Assembly: GCF_000495855.1 (NCBI RefSeq)
Contig: NZ_AWGF01000015.1
Location: 1-64,000 of the forward strand
Length of the DNA stretch: 64,000 bases
Direction of reading: 5' to 3'
From: Asticcacaulis sp. YBE204
Lineage (GTDB): Bacteria > Pseudomonadota > Alphaproteobacteria > Caulobacterales > Caulobacteraceae
The notes below the pieces were generated by a model, which was not told the origin of the DNA, made no database searches, and saw only the letters and a list, made by a program, of their open reading frames with translations. This document shows positions 16,850 to 25,803 of this stretch, one piece after another (positions within the stretch are counted from its first letter, which is position 1; each line of letters starts with the position of its first letter). The position numbers were made by a program, and so were the translations under genes.

Positions 16850-18304
16850 TTATTTTCTCAAGCCATCACAGGCCACTGGATATCCGAGATCACAGCCTTT
16901 TTGCAAAGCGACTTTGCGGGCGACGGGAAACTCAGTCTTTTCCCTGTCGGTCAGTCCGGGGGTATCACCATATGTCAGGGCCAGAGCGACGCAGGCTGAC
17001 GGATATTTCCGGTCACAGGCATATTGGTAAAGGCTTCGAGCTTTGATCATATCCTTAGGCAGGCCCGATCCCCATTCGTGCATACGGCCCTGATTCTCGC
17101 AGGCGTACATGACTCCGGTTTTGCAGGCACTATCATATAGAGCATAGGCCCTGGCATCATCTTTCGGCACACCTAACCCAAACATATATTGATAGGCAAG
17201 GTGAGCGCAGGAATCCTGATCTTTCAGATTGCACCCTTTTTCGAGCAAGGCGAAAGCGCGGGTATAATCCTTGGGTAGATTCGTGCCGTCCTGATAACTG
17301 AAACCCAGAAACCGGCAGGCCACGCCAAAGGCGCCGTCGCATGATTTCTGATAGAGTGAAAAGGCAAGCGCCTTGTTCTGTGCGACGCCGGTACCCTTGA
17401 AATACAGGCTGGCCAGATTATAGCACCCCCTCATATTTCCGGCGGTGCAGCCCTGTTCGTAAAAGGTCAGGGCCGCGCCGTAATCACCGGCCGTTTCGGC
17501 TTTGCGTCCGTCCTCATAGGCCTTTTGTGCATCGACAGGCAAGGGTCCTGCCATTTGCTCACCCTGACATGAAACCAGACAGATATCGCTGTAGATCAGA
17601 TTGTTCGACCACGGCAGTTGCTTGCGGCTGGTCTTTGCCGCGACCTTCTTCTGCACATTGCTGAACAGCTGAATGACGTCCTGCCCCGGCTTGAGCATTT
17701 CTTCGGCCAGTACGGGGGCATAGACGCCGACATCGGCCACATCGCCCGCACCGGTGGAATAGGCGACCAGCGTATTGGCCGCCGCCGACACCGGTGCCAG
17801 TCCCTTGGTCCCGGCCTTGCCCAGAGTCGGCGTGGTGCGGCAGGCGTCGAGGACGAAGATCACGACCGACGCACCGGTCTGGGAGAATTGCTGGGTCAGG
17901 TTCTGAAGCTGGACGCCATAGGCGGTCAGGTCGGAAGCGACGGAAATATCGGCCTCGACGCCCAACAGGTAGTTGTCGTTGGTATCGGAGCCCGCATCGC
18001 GAATGCCGTGGCCGGTATAGTAGATGAAGACGACCGCGCCGGGATTGGCACTGACCTGACGGCGGAAATCGCGAAAGGCTGTATCGAGTTGCGGGCGGGT
18101 GGCCGAATGGACGCGGGTGATCTGAAAGCCGGTTTTTTGCAGCGAGCCCACGACCTGATCGGCCTCCTGACGCGCACCGGGAAGGGGGGACAGATTGCCG
18201 GAATAGCCGACCTGATCAATGACCAGCGCCAGACGCGTTTCGGCCTGCGTGGCGGCCCCGCACATCATCAGGCACATGGCGATAAACGCCGCTAAAACTC
18301 GCAT
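16850..18304 (-). CDS. Exported caspase-fold (C14) protein with short Sel1-repeat tail
   Basis: 484 residues, a paralog of the 1,036-residue protein next door. A signal peptide (about 1-21) is followed by the caspase fold with His99 in YYTGHGIRD and Cys155 in VLDACRTTP. The common ends LPWSNN and ICLVSC are also shared with its neighbour. About five Sel1-like repeats follow, again with paired cysteines (GCTAGNMRGCYNLASLYFKG). The tail is much shorter than in the paralog. The ATG at 18304 has ACGGGG upstream. A strong terminator separates it from the papain-like gene, so it probably has its own promoter. Confidence 0.8.
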   Translation of the reverse strand: MRVLAAFIAMCLMMCGAATQAETRLALVIDQVGYSGNLSPLPGARQEADQVVGSLQKTGFQITRVHSATRPQLDTAFRDFRRQVSANPGAVVFIYYTGHGIRDAGSDTNDNYLLGVEADISVASDLTAYGVQLQNLTQQFSQTGASVVIFVLDACRTTPTLGKAGTKGLAPVSAAANTLVAYSTGAGDVADVGVYAPVLAEEMLKPGQDVIQLFSNVQKKVAAKTSRKQLPWSNNLIYSDICLVSCQGEQMAGPLPVDAQKAYEDGRKAETAGDYGAALTFYEQGCTAGNMRGCYNLASLYFKGTGVAQNKALAFSLYQKSCDGAFGVACRFLGFSYQDGTNLPKDYTRAFALLEKGCNLKDQDSCAHLAYQYMFGLGVPKDDARAYALYDSACKTGVMYACENQGRMHEWGSGLPKDMIKARSLYQYACDRKYPSACVALALTYGDTPGLTDREKTEFPVARKVALQKGCDLGYPVACDGLRK

Positions 18305-18343
18305 CTGAACCCCGTTACCCTTATCCCGCTACCAGCTGTAACA

Positions 18344-18383
18344 CAAAAAAAACAGGCGGTGCGACCCGACTCGCACCGCCTGT
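18344..18383 (-). terminator. Rho-independent terminator of the papain-like gene
   Basis: ACAGGCGGTGCGA at 18352-18364 pairs perfectly with TCGCACCGCCTGT at 18371-18383. Eight Ts follow on the minus strand. It is a textbook terminator placed 15 nt after the stop at 18399. Confidence 0.9.
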
Positions 18384-18398
18384 CCATGTATGAGCGGA

Positions 18399-20525
18399 CT
18401 ATTGCCCCGCCGTGACCGCGATCTCGACGATGGCTTCGCGGCCCTTGTCGTCGAAGACCGAGACGCGGATGAGGTGCTTGCCGTTGGGGATGTCCATCGG
18501 CGCGGCGGTGATCCCAGCGGCGGAGACCTGCGCTTCCTTGCGCACCCGGTCGGTCACGTCGAACCAGCCCACCGGCGTCTTGTAGCGGACGCGCACGGTT
18601 TCCGGGCGGACCTTGGCGTCGGCCGGGGCGGCAAAGGTCGCCTTGATCGCCATCTTGCCGTTGATCGCGCCGTCGAGCTTCGGGCTCAGGACGGTGATTT
18701 TCGGGCCCTTGGGATCGCCGATGGCGTTCATCAGGCCCGTACCCGGTGCGTCGTTGGAGAGGTCCTCGACGCCGGACGCGTTGAAACTCTGAACTTCGGC
18801 GGCGGTGACCAGCCAGCTGGTACCCGGTGCGACGGTGTCCTGCACCTCGACCTGGGTGATGGCCGCCCGGATATCGGCATTGGCGTTGGTGTCATTCGAC
18901 AGGTCGCCGCGCAGACGGTCCATAAAGGACACTTCCGAGGCATTCATGGCGATGATCTTCTCGCTGACCGGCTGGGTCGAGGCCAGCACCAGCACGGCTT
19001 CGATGCCGTAGGGCGGCGAGGCCTTGAGGCGCAGCGGCGAACCGTCCGAACCGATTGACATATGATAGAGACCCGCCGCATTCGGCGACACCTTGCCGCG
19101 ATAGATTTCCTTCGCCGACTGATCGGCCTGAAGATAGAAGACCTGCACATAGGGCGCGGCGGCGGTGGTCGTCACGTCGATCTTGAAGCGGTCGCCCTTT
19201 TTCAGGATCGGCGTCGATTCGACGTTCTGTTCGGCCAGCGATACCTCGACGCCGCGTTCGGCGGTGACCGCCCCGGCTTCTAGATTGGTCACGCTGACCT
19301 GCACGCCGCCGCGGGCGATGGCGGTTTTCATCAGGCCGCGGATTTCGCACGCCGGCCAGGGCGTTTCCTCGACATTGATCATCAGGCGGCCGAGATAGGG
19401 GCTCAGTTGCTTGCGCAGACGGCGGACCTCGTCGACGCAGCCGTGGCCGGTGATGCGGTAGCCGTTGCCGAGCTTCTCAAGCCGCAGTTCCCCGGTGCGG
19501 AAACCGCCGACGATCTGGGTCAGTTGCGGATAGATATCCACCGGCGCCGGATTGGGCTGCGGCGTCGGCGTCGGCGTCGGCGTGGGTTGCGGTTGCGGTG
19601 CCGGACCGGCGTCGTTGCGCGGATTGAGCGGCGTGGCCATGCCGGTCATGACATAGGCTTCCTTGACCATCGCCTTGAAGGCTTCGTAGGAAATCCACAC
19701 ATAGCCGCCGTCGCCCCAGTCGCGGCTCCACGAATTGATCAGCTTGAACGCGCCCTTATCGCCATTGGCGGCGACGCGGTCGTCGTCATAGGCGATGACG
19801 ACCATGGCGTGATAGCCGTGCTTGCCGCCCGCCATCAGCGAGGTCGCCCCCAGCGTGTAGGTATAGTTGCCCTTCGGCATGCGGAACCATTCGTCGGTAT
19901 TGATGGTCAGGCCGACAATGACCGGATGGCCGCGTTCAAGGCGCTCACGGTACGAATCGAGCGTCTTGATGTTTTCGGTCGTGAAGGCATCGTAGCCGGG
20001 GATTTTCCAGCGCGACGACACGGCCAGCGCGTCGTTCGACGGCACGTTCGGCATGCAGGTGGTGTCGGTATAGGGCCAGTAGGTCCACGAGGTCGAGCCG
20101 ACATTGACCAGCACGTTGAGCGCGCCGCGGAAGGTCGCGCCGCCACATTGATCGCCCTTGATGTTCGGGCGCGACGACGACTGGTTGAAGACGAAGCCGG
20201 GGCTGGAGATTTCGTCGGTGGTGGTGGGCTTCTTCTTGGTTTCGCCGGCCAGATAATAGGAGCGCGCGCCGTAGGACACCGCCCAGCCAGAGCACGAGCC
20301 CATCATCCCCTGATCGCCGGGATTGGGGAAATAGGGCGTCAGGTCGGCCTTTGACAACAGCACGGCGGAACGGGCGCGCGGTGCGGCGGGCTCCTGTGCG
20401 TATTCTTCGGGCGGCAGGGCGTCGAGGCCGGTTTTGAACGCCGGTTGTGCCAGTGTCGTCAGCGGCGACATCAAGGGCATGGCGACGGCCACGCCTAAAC
20501 CCAGAATTTTGGTAATTTTGCGCAT
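18399..20525 (-). CDS. Exported papain-like cysteine protease (C1) with DUF4384-like and Ig-like C-terminal parts
   Basis: 708 residues. A signal peptide ends near LTTLAQP (residue 27). The papain-type active site is complete: Gln72 and Cys78 in NPGDQGMMGSCSGWAVSYG, His239 in KHGYHAMVVIAYDDD and Asn264 in LINSWSRDWGDGGYVWISY. A TPTPTP linker follows near residue 315. Next comes an OmpA/BON-like stretch, then a DUF4384-like region (GDRFKIDVTTTAAAPYVQVF) and a final beta-sandwich (ITVLSPKLDGAINGKMAI). The DUF4384-like part links it to the S1 protease of the same cluster. Its role is unknown. The gene ends in a strong terminator. Confidence 0.82.
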   Translation of the reverse strand: MRKITKILGLGVAVAMPLMSPLTTLAQPAFKTGLDALPPEEYAQEPAAPRARSAVLLSKADLTPYFPNPGDQGMMGSCSGWAVSYGARSYYLAGETKKKPTTTDEISSPGFVFNQSSSRPNIKGDQCGGATFRGALNVLVNVGSTSWTYWPYTDTTCMPNVPSNDALAVSSRWKIPGYDAFTTENIKTLDSYRERLERGHPVIVGLTINTDEWFRMPKGNYTYTLGATSLMAGGKHGYHAMVVIAYDDDRVAANGDKGAFKLINSWSRDWGDGGYVWISYEAFKAMVKEAYVMTGMATPLNPRNDAGPAPQPQPTPTPTPTPQPNPAPVDIYPQLTQIVGGFRTGELRLEKLGNGYRITGHGCVDEVRRLRKQLSPYLGRLMINVEETPWPACEIRGLMKTAIARGGVQVSVTNLEAGAVTAERGVEVSLAEQNVESTPILKKGDRFKIDVTTTAAAPYVQVFYLQADQSAKEIYRGKVSPNAAGLYHMSIGSDGSPLRLKASPPYGIEAVLVLASTQPVSEKIIAMNASEVSFMDRLRGDLSNDTNANADIRAAITQVEVQDTVAPGTSWLVTAAEVQSFNASGVEDLSNDAPGTGLMNAIGDPKGPKITVLSPKLDGAINGKMAIKATFAAPADAKVRPETVRVRYKTPVGWFDVTDRVRKEAQVSAAGITAAPMDIPNGKHLIRVSVFDDKGREAIVEIAVTAGQ

Positions 20526-20598
20526 GCGTGAAGCCTGCCTCCCCGAAAGACACCCATATCTACGTTACGGCCAGCATAAGCGCATAGACCCCCACCCG

Positions 20599-20625
20599 CC
20601 AATACCCCTGAACAGGGGGGATTGG
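20599..20625 (-). promoter_or_regulatory. Palindrome in the divergent promoter region of the papain-like gene
   Basis: CCAAT-A-CCCCTG-AA-CAGGGG-GG-ATTGG, a nested palindrome 74-100 nt upstream of the ATG at 20525. Its core matches the site at 16632-16647 at the same distance from a start codon. The 364-bp intergenic region (20526-20889) also serves the divergent glycosyltransferase gene. No other gene is visible in it. Confidence 0.45.
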
Positions 20626-20889
20626 CACACAAATACGGTAAGGATACGTGCAGGTCGCCGATCAGGCCGATTATGACGCTTTCGTTACGGCATTTATTGC
20701 AATGCACCCCATTCCCCACTGCTTCTTTATACGCGATGGCTGCAAAGTGACATTCTGCTTCCGGATAATCAGCGACGCTTATTTTTCTTTGCGACTCTTA
20801 TTTTCAGACGCTTCTTATCGGTAACATAAGACCGGTTCCGGAACGCAGGCGCAAATTTTCATTCGAAGGGTTCGCCCAAAGGATTCGTC

Positions 20890-23208
20890 ATGCTTCAGGA
20901 CAAAAGCTTTGCCGTCGAAACCGAGGTTTCCGACCTGAGCCAGATTTTAACCCAGTCCCCCGCCGTGGCCTCGACCCGGCTTAAGCGCGTTGCGGTCATC
21001 GGCAATTTTCCGCCGCGTCAGTGCGGTCTGGCCACCTTCACCCGTGATATCTATCGCTGCCTGCACACGGCCCTGCCGCAGGCGCGCTTCGACGTCATCG
21101 CTATGGACGACCACGCCGGCCCTTACGACTATCCCGCCGAGGTGACGAAACATATCCCGCAGGACGACATTTCCGCCTATGTAAAGCTGGCCGACGACCT
21201 TAACGCCGCCGGGACGCAGGCCCTGTTCGTGCAGCATGAGTTCGGCATCTATGGCGGTCCGGCGGGCGCGCATCTGCTGGCCTGTCTGGAACGCGTCACC
21301 ATGCCCGTCGTCACCACCCTGCACACGGTGCTGGAAAACCCGAACGACGAGCAGCGCCGGGTGATGGAGGCGCTGATCCGCCGATCCTCGACCCTGATCA
21401 CCATGGCGCACAAAGGCGCCGACATCCTCAAGCGCGTCTACGGCGTGCCGGACGCGCAGATTGCCGTCATTCCGCATGGCGCGCCCGCGCGTCCCTATAG
21501 TTCGCCCGAGGTCTTCAAACCCGGCCTCGACGTCGCCGGTCATCGCGTCCTGACGACTTTCGGCCTGCTGTCGCCGAACAAGGGCATCGAGACGATCATC
21601 GAAGCCCTGCCGGATATCAGCAAGGCCTGTCCGGACGTCGTCTATCTCGTGGTCGGTGCGACGCACCCGAACCTGATCATCAACGAAGGTGAGGCCTATC
21701 GCGACCGCCTGAAAAAAATGGCCGCCGAACTCGGCGTCGAGGATCATATCCGCTTCGTCAACAGCTTCATTTCCGACGACGATTTGATCGACATTCTTCA
21801 GGCGACCGACGTCTATGTGACGCCATACCTGACCGAAACCCAGATCACGTCAGGTACGCTGAGCTATGCTCTGGCGGTCGGTAAGCCGGTCGTGTCCGCG
21901 CCCTACTGGCATGCGGTCGAGGCTCTGGCCAATGGCGTGGGGGTGGTTTGCCCGTTCCGCGATTCGCGCGCGTTCGCCTCGGCGATCAGCGACCTTTTGA
22001 CCGACGATCAGGCGCGCGCCGCCATGTCGGCCAAGGCTTACGAATATGCCCTGCCGTCGCGCTGGAGCGCGGTTGCCGCCAGCTATATCCGCCGCGCCGA
22101 GGCTGATCTGGAGCGGCCCGAAGCGCAGGTTCCCACGCCGGTTTTCACGCTCTGTCCCGCCCCGTCGTGGCGCGCCGTCGAGCGTCTGTCCGACGATTGC
22201 GGTATGGCGCAGCACGGGCGGTATCGCCTGCCCGACCGCGCGCACGGCTACTGCGCCGATGACAATGCCCGCGCCCTGATGCTGATGGCGCGGCAGTCGA
22301 AGCTGATCCCGCTGGACGACCGTCAGATCGACCGCGCCTACCGATATGCCGGATTTATGAACCATGCGTGGAATGGGGGGCGCTTCCGCAATTTCATGTC
22401 GTTTTCCCGCCAATGGCTGGACGAGGGCGGCTCCGACGATTGCTGCGCCCGCAGCTTCGAATCTCTGATCGAGGTCGTCCGTTCGGACCTGCCCGCCGAT
22501 CTGAAACTGTGGGCCAAGGAACTGGCGCAGCGCGTCCTGCCGCACGTCGGTGACTGGCAATCCAACCGCTCGCGCGCCGTGGTGTTGCGGGCGCTGGACG
22601 GTGCGCTCGGTCACGTCGGTGAGCCCGCGCAGGTGAAGACTCTGATCGCGGAGCTCGCCGCCCAACTGCACGGTGCCTATCGCGACTGGGCCAGAAACGA
22701 GGATGGCACCGACGGACATAGCTGGTTCGAAACGGCCCTGTCCTACGACAATGCCCGTTTGCCCGAAGGCTTGCTGATCGCCGGTCATGTCCTGAACGAT
22801 ATCCAGATGAAAACCGATGCCCTGTCGGCGCTCGGCTGGCTGATGGACAAGCAAACGGCGGACGGTCACCTGCGACCGATCCCGACCAAATGGTTCGACA
22901 CCAATCCCGATACCCCGGCCCAGACCCATCCCCTGTTCGATCAGCAGGCGCTGGAAGCGCAGGCGACGCTGGAGGCCTGCCTGACGGCGGCGCGCCTGAC
23001 CGGTGACGCGCGCTGGACCGCCGAAGCGCACAAGGCCTACGGCTGGTTCCTTGGGCAAAACGACCATGGCCTGAGCCTGATCACCGACGACGGCGGCTGC
23101 TACGACGGCCTGACGCCGCACGGTGTTAATGAAAATCAGGGCGCGGAATCGGTGCTGGCCTGGCACCTCGGCTGGTCGGCGCTCAAGATTTCCGGCCTGC
23201 AAGCTTAA
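20890..23208 (+). CDS. Glycosyltransferase (GT4-like) fused to an alpha-helical C-terminal domain
   Basis: 772 residues. The N-terminal 390 residues are a GT-B glycosyltransferase: VAVIGNFPPRQCGLATFTRD opens the first Rossmann domain. The nucleotide-sugar part has TTFGLLSPNKGIETIIEALP and VYVTPYLTETQITSGTLSYA, close to the GT4 E-x7-E pattern. The C-terminal 380 residues (LPDRAHGYCADDNARALMLM, TDGHSWFETALSYDNARLPE) look like an alpha/alpha-barrel of the kind found in sugar-processing enzymes. There is no signal peptide. The next gene, 66 nt downstream, is a GH130 phosphorylase, a pairing that suggests a mannoside pathway. The ATG has AAAGGA upstream. Confidence 0.78.
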   Translation: MLQDKSFAVETEVSDLSQILTQSPAVASTRLKRVAVIGNFPPRQCGLATFTRDIYRCLHTALPQARFDVIAMDDHAGPYDYPAEVTKHIPQDDISAYVKLADDLNAAGTQALFVQHEFGIYGGPAGAHLLACLERVTMPVVTTLHTVLENPNDEQRRVMEALIRRSSTLITMAHKGADILKRVYGVPDAQIAVIPHGAPARPYSSPEVFKPGLDVAGHRVLTTFGLLSPNKGIETIIEALPDISKACPDVVYLVVGATHPNLIINEGEAYRDRLKKMAAELGVEDHIRFVNSFISDDDLIDILQATDVYVTPYLTETQITSGTLSYALAVGKPVVSAPYWHAVEALANGVGVVCPFRDSRAFASAISDLLTDDQARAAMSAKAYEYALPSRWSAVAASYIRRAEADLERPEAQVPTPVFTLCPAPSWRAVERLSDDCGMAQHGRYRLPDRAHGYCADDNARALMLMARQSKLIPLDDRQIDRAYRYAGFMNHAWNGGRFRNFMSFSRQWLDEGGSDDCCARSFESLIEVVRSDLPADLKLWAKELAQRVLPHVGDWQSNRSRAVVLRALDGALGHVGEPAQVKTLIAELAAQLHGAYRDWARNEDGTDGHSWFETALSYDNARLPEGLLIAGHVLNDIQMKTDALSALGWLMDKQTADGHLRPIPTKWFDTNPDTPAQTHPLFDQQALEAQATLEACLTAARLTGDARWTAEAHKAYGWFLGQNDHGLSLITDDGGCYDGLTPHGVNENQGAESVLAWHLGWSALKISGLQA

Positions 23209-23274
23209 TTTAAGACGACTTTACTAACCGGTGGTCCGCCGCATGCAACGGGCCGTCGGGGGAGACGGGGTTAC

Positions 23275-24570
23275 ATGAAAAATATCAGATTCGACGACAC
23301 GGTCCTGACCGCCAATCCGGAGCGCGTCGTCCTGCGCCCCTTCACCATTTCGGTCGAGCCCTCCTCGACCGCACAAGGCTCGATGTCGCGGGCCGAACGC
23401 GTCTGCCGCGCCTTGCTCAAGCTCAGTCGCGACGAATGTTGCGCCGAACTCGACAATGTCAGCCGCGATTTTATCGGCCGCCATTTGCAGGCGCGCGCCA
23501 TCTTCCTCGACCGCTTCAAGCAGATCAAGAACGTGCTGGGCCGCGTCGAGGATCTCGACAAGATCGACGACGACCACGCCGCCCTGATCGGCGCCTATTT
23601 CTGCCACGAATATTCTTTCGAAGCGGCGGCGATCATGAATCCGTCGGTGGTGCCGCACCCGGATCAGGCAGGTGCCCCGGAAGGCACGACGCGCTTCATC
23701 ATGTCGGTGCGCACGGTGGGCGAGGGACATATCTCGACCATCTCGTTCCGCATCGGTCTGTTCCACAATGACGACGGTTCCATCGATCTTGAGCCCGAAT
23801 CCGACTTCATCGTTGCGGCCAAACCGGCGCAGTCGGCGACCGACGGCCCGATTACCGTCATGCGCTACAAGGCGTGCGATATTTCCGGCATGGTCATCTT
23901 CCCGACGACAAGGGCGCAGTCCAACGGCCTCGAAGACCTGCGGCTGGTTCACTTTACCGACGACGACGGCGAGACGACCTATCTTGGCACCTACACCGCA
24001 TATTCGGGTCGCGAAATCGGCTGCGAGCTGTTCGAGACCGAGGATTTCGATACCATCTATCTAACGCCGTTCCGCGGTCTGGCCTCGACGCACAAGGGGC
24101 TGGCCCTGTTCCCGCGCAAGATCAACGGGCGCTATGCGGCGATCGGGCGGCTGGACCACGAGAGCCTCTACTACATGGAAACCGACGACAAGATGGTGTG
24201 GAGCTACGGCGACCGCATAATCGAGCCGAACTATCCGTGGGAGCTGGTTCAGATGGGCAATTGCGGCTCGCCGATCGAACTGGACGAGGGCTGGCTGGTC
24301 TTTACGCACGGGGTGGGGGCCATGCGCCGCTATTGCCTCGGCGCGGTCCTGCTCGACAAGGACGATCCGCGCAAGGTCATCGGGCGCTCAAAGACTCCGA
24401 TGCTGGCCCCCGAAGAAGACAGTCGCGAAGGCTATGTGCCGAACGTCGTCTATAGCTGCGGCGCGATGAAGTGCGGCGACTGGGTCTTCCTGCCCTATGG
24501 CGTGGCCGATTCCTCGATCCGCTTCGCGTCCTTGCGGGTGGAGGATATTTTGCAGCATCTGGCGCTGTGA
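23275..24570 (+). CDS. Glycoside hydrolase family 130 (beta-mannoside phosphorylase-like)
   Basis: 431 residues without a signal peptide. The sequence follows the GH130 five-blade propeller: AAIMNPSVVPHPDQ, FIMSVRTVGEGHISTISFR, then NGLEDLRLVHFTDDD, FPRKINGRYAAIGR and SPIELDEGWLVFTHGVG. GH130 enzymes use phosphate to split beta-mannosides, mainly beta-1,2 or beta-1,4 linked. The exact linkage cannot be read from sequence here. The ATG has GGGGAG upstream. It follows the glycosyltransferase gene and its stop overlaps the topoisomerase start by one base (TGATG). Confidence 0.82.
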   Translation: MKNIRFDDTVLTANPERVVLRPFTISVEPSSTAQGSMSRAERVCRALLKLSRDECCAELDNVSRDFIGRHLQARAIFLDRFKQIKNVLGRVEDLDKIDDDHAALIGAYFCHEYSFEAAAIMNPSVVPHPDQAGAPEGTTRFIMSVRTVGEGHISTISFRIGLFHNDDGSIDLEPESDFIVAAKPAQSATDGPITVMRYKACDISGMVIFPTTRAQSNGLEDLRLVHFTDDDGETTYLGTYTAYSGREIGCELFETEDFDTIYLTPFRGLASTHKGLALFPRKINGRYAAIGRLDHESLYYMETDDKMVWSYGDRIIEPNYPWELVQMGNCGSPIELDEGWLVFTHGVGAMRRYCLGAVLLDKDDPRKVIGRSKTPMLAPEEDSREGYVPNVVYSCGAMKCGDWVFLPYGVADSSIRFASLRVEDILQHLAL

Positions 24571-25628
24571 TGGACGGCTCCTTCCCGGTCAGCGACGCGG
24601 TGGAACAGGCCAAGGAGGCGGGCCTGCGTTACGTCAGCGACCGCAAGCCGGGCTTTACACGCCGTAGGTCAGGCAAGAAATTCGTCTATTTCGACACCAA
24701 GGGCGAGCGCATTACCGATGCGAAAGTGATCGCCCGCATCAATAAACTGGCTATCCCACCGGCCTATAAGGACGTGTGGATTTGCCCCTATGCCAACGGC
24801 CATATTCAGGCGACCGGCAAGGACGCGCGCGGCCGCAAGCAATACCGATACCACGCCGACTGGCGCGCGACGCGCGACGCCACCAAGTTCGACCACATCC
24901 TGCGTTTCGGCGAAAAGCTGCCCGACATCCGCGCGAAGGTGCATGAACATCTCAGCCTACGCACCCCGTGCCGGGAAAAGGTGCTGGCGACCGTGGTGGC
25001 TTTATTGGAAAAGACTCTGATCCGCGTCGGCAACGACGAATACGCCCGCACCAATGGTTCCTACGGCCTGACGACTCTGCGCGACGAGCACGTCGATGTG
25101 TCGGGTCAGACCGTGCGCTTTTGCTTCAAGGGCAAGTCGGGCAAGATGTGGAACCTGAAACTCTCGGACCGCCGCATCGCCAATGCCATCCGCCGCTGTC
25201 AGGACCTCGGCGGGCAGGAACTGTTCGCCTGGGTCGACGACGCCGGGCAGGTGCGGGACGTCACCTCGTCCGACGTCAATGCCTATCTGCGCGAGATCAG
25301 CGGCGAGGCGTTTACGGCCAAGGATTTCCGCACCTTCACCGGCACGGTGCTGGCGGCCTTGGCGCTACAGGCGTTTGAAGGATTCGAGAGCGACGCGCAG
25401 GCCAAGCGTAACCTGAAAGCAGCCATCGACGAGGTTTCGAAACGGCTGGGCAACACCCCCGCCGTCTGCCGCAAGGGCTATATCCATCCGGAGGTGATCA
25501 ACGCCTATCTGGAAGGCAGTCTTACCCAACAGATCGTCGGTGAAATCGACGCGCACCTGTCGGATGCGGCGTCGCTAACACCCGACGAGGTAATGGTGCT
25601 GGCGTTTTTGAAAAAGCGGTTGAGCTGA
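24570..25628 (+). CDS. DNA topoisomerase IB (poxvirus type)
   Basis: 352 residues. The N-terminal domain (GLRYVSDRKPGFTRRRSGK, then IPPAYKDVWICPYANGHIQA) and the catalytic domain (LIRVGNDEYARTNGSYGLTTL, KDFRTFTGTVLA) match bacterial topoisomerase IB. The nucleophilic Tyr is in VCRKGYIHPEV. These enzymes relax both positive and negative supercoils. The ATG at 24570 sits on the stop of the GH130 gene, so translation is likely coupled. That is a curious partner for sugar enzymes. A class 1 repeat element begins 2 nt after the stop. Confidence 0.88.
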   Translation: MDGSFPVSDAVEQAKEAGLRYVSDRKPGFTRRRSGKKFVYFDTKGERITDAKVIARINKLAIPPAYKDVWICPYANGHIQATGKDARGRKQYRYHADWRATRDATKFDHILRFGEKLPDIRAKVHEHLSLRTPCREKVLATVVALLEKTLIRVGNDEYARTNGSYGLTTLRDEHVDVSGQTVRFCFKGKSGKMWNLKLSDRRIANAIRRCQDLGGQELFAWVDDAGQVRDVTSSDVNAYLREISGEAFTAKDFRTFTGTVLAALALQAFEGFESDAQAKRNLKAAIDEVSKRLGNTPAVCRKGYIHPEVINAYLEGSLTQQIVGEIDAHLSDAASLTPDEVMVLAFLKKRLS

Positions 25629-25629
25629 C

Positions 25630-25802
25630 TCCCTCCTCCCTACGAAGTGGGGAGGTGGCAGGCTGCGAAGCAGACTGACGGAGGGGTACGACTCCGAAAT
25701 TCGCAGTGCGTTAATAGGCTTGGCGTTATACCCCTCCGCCTCAACGCTTTGCGTTTCGCCACCTCCCCATCTTCGCCCAAAGGCTCGATAGGGAGGAGGG
25801 AG
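25630..25802. repeat. MITE-like inverted-repeat element, class 1, copy B
   Basis: 173 bp with CTCCCTCCTCCCTACGAAG on the left and CGATAGGGAGGAGGGAG on the right. The core shares CGACTCCGAAA and TTGGCGTTATACCCCTCCG with copy A. It lies between two convergent genes and touches both stop codons. Confidence 0.75.
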
Positions 25803-25803
25803 G

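Noticed and set aside
11878-20525. Anti-phage defence system based on bacterial caspases
   Set aside because: All four proteins carry signal peptides and there is no nucleic-acid sensor, reverse transcriptase or CRISPR component nearby, so an intracellular defence role is not supported.
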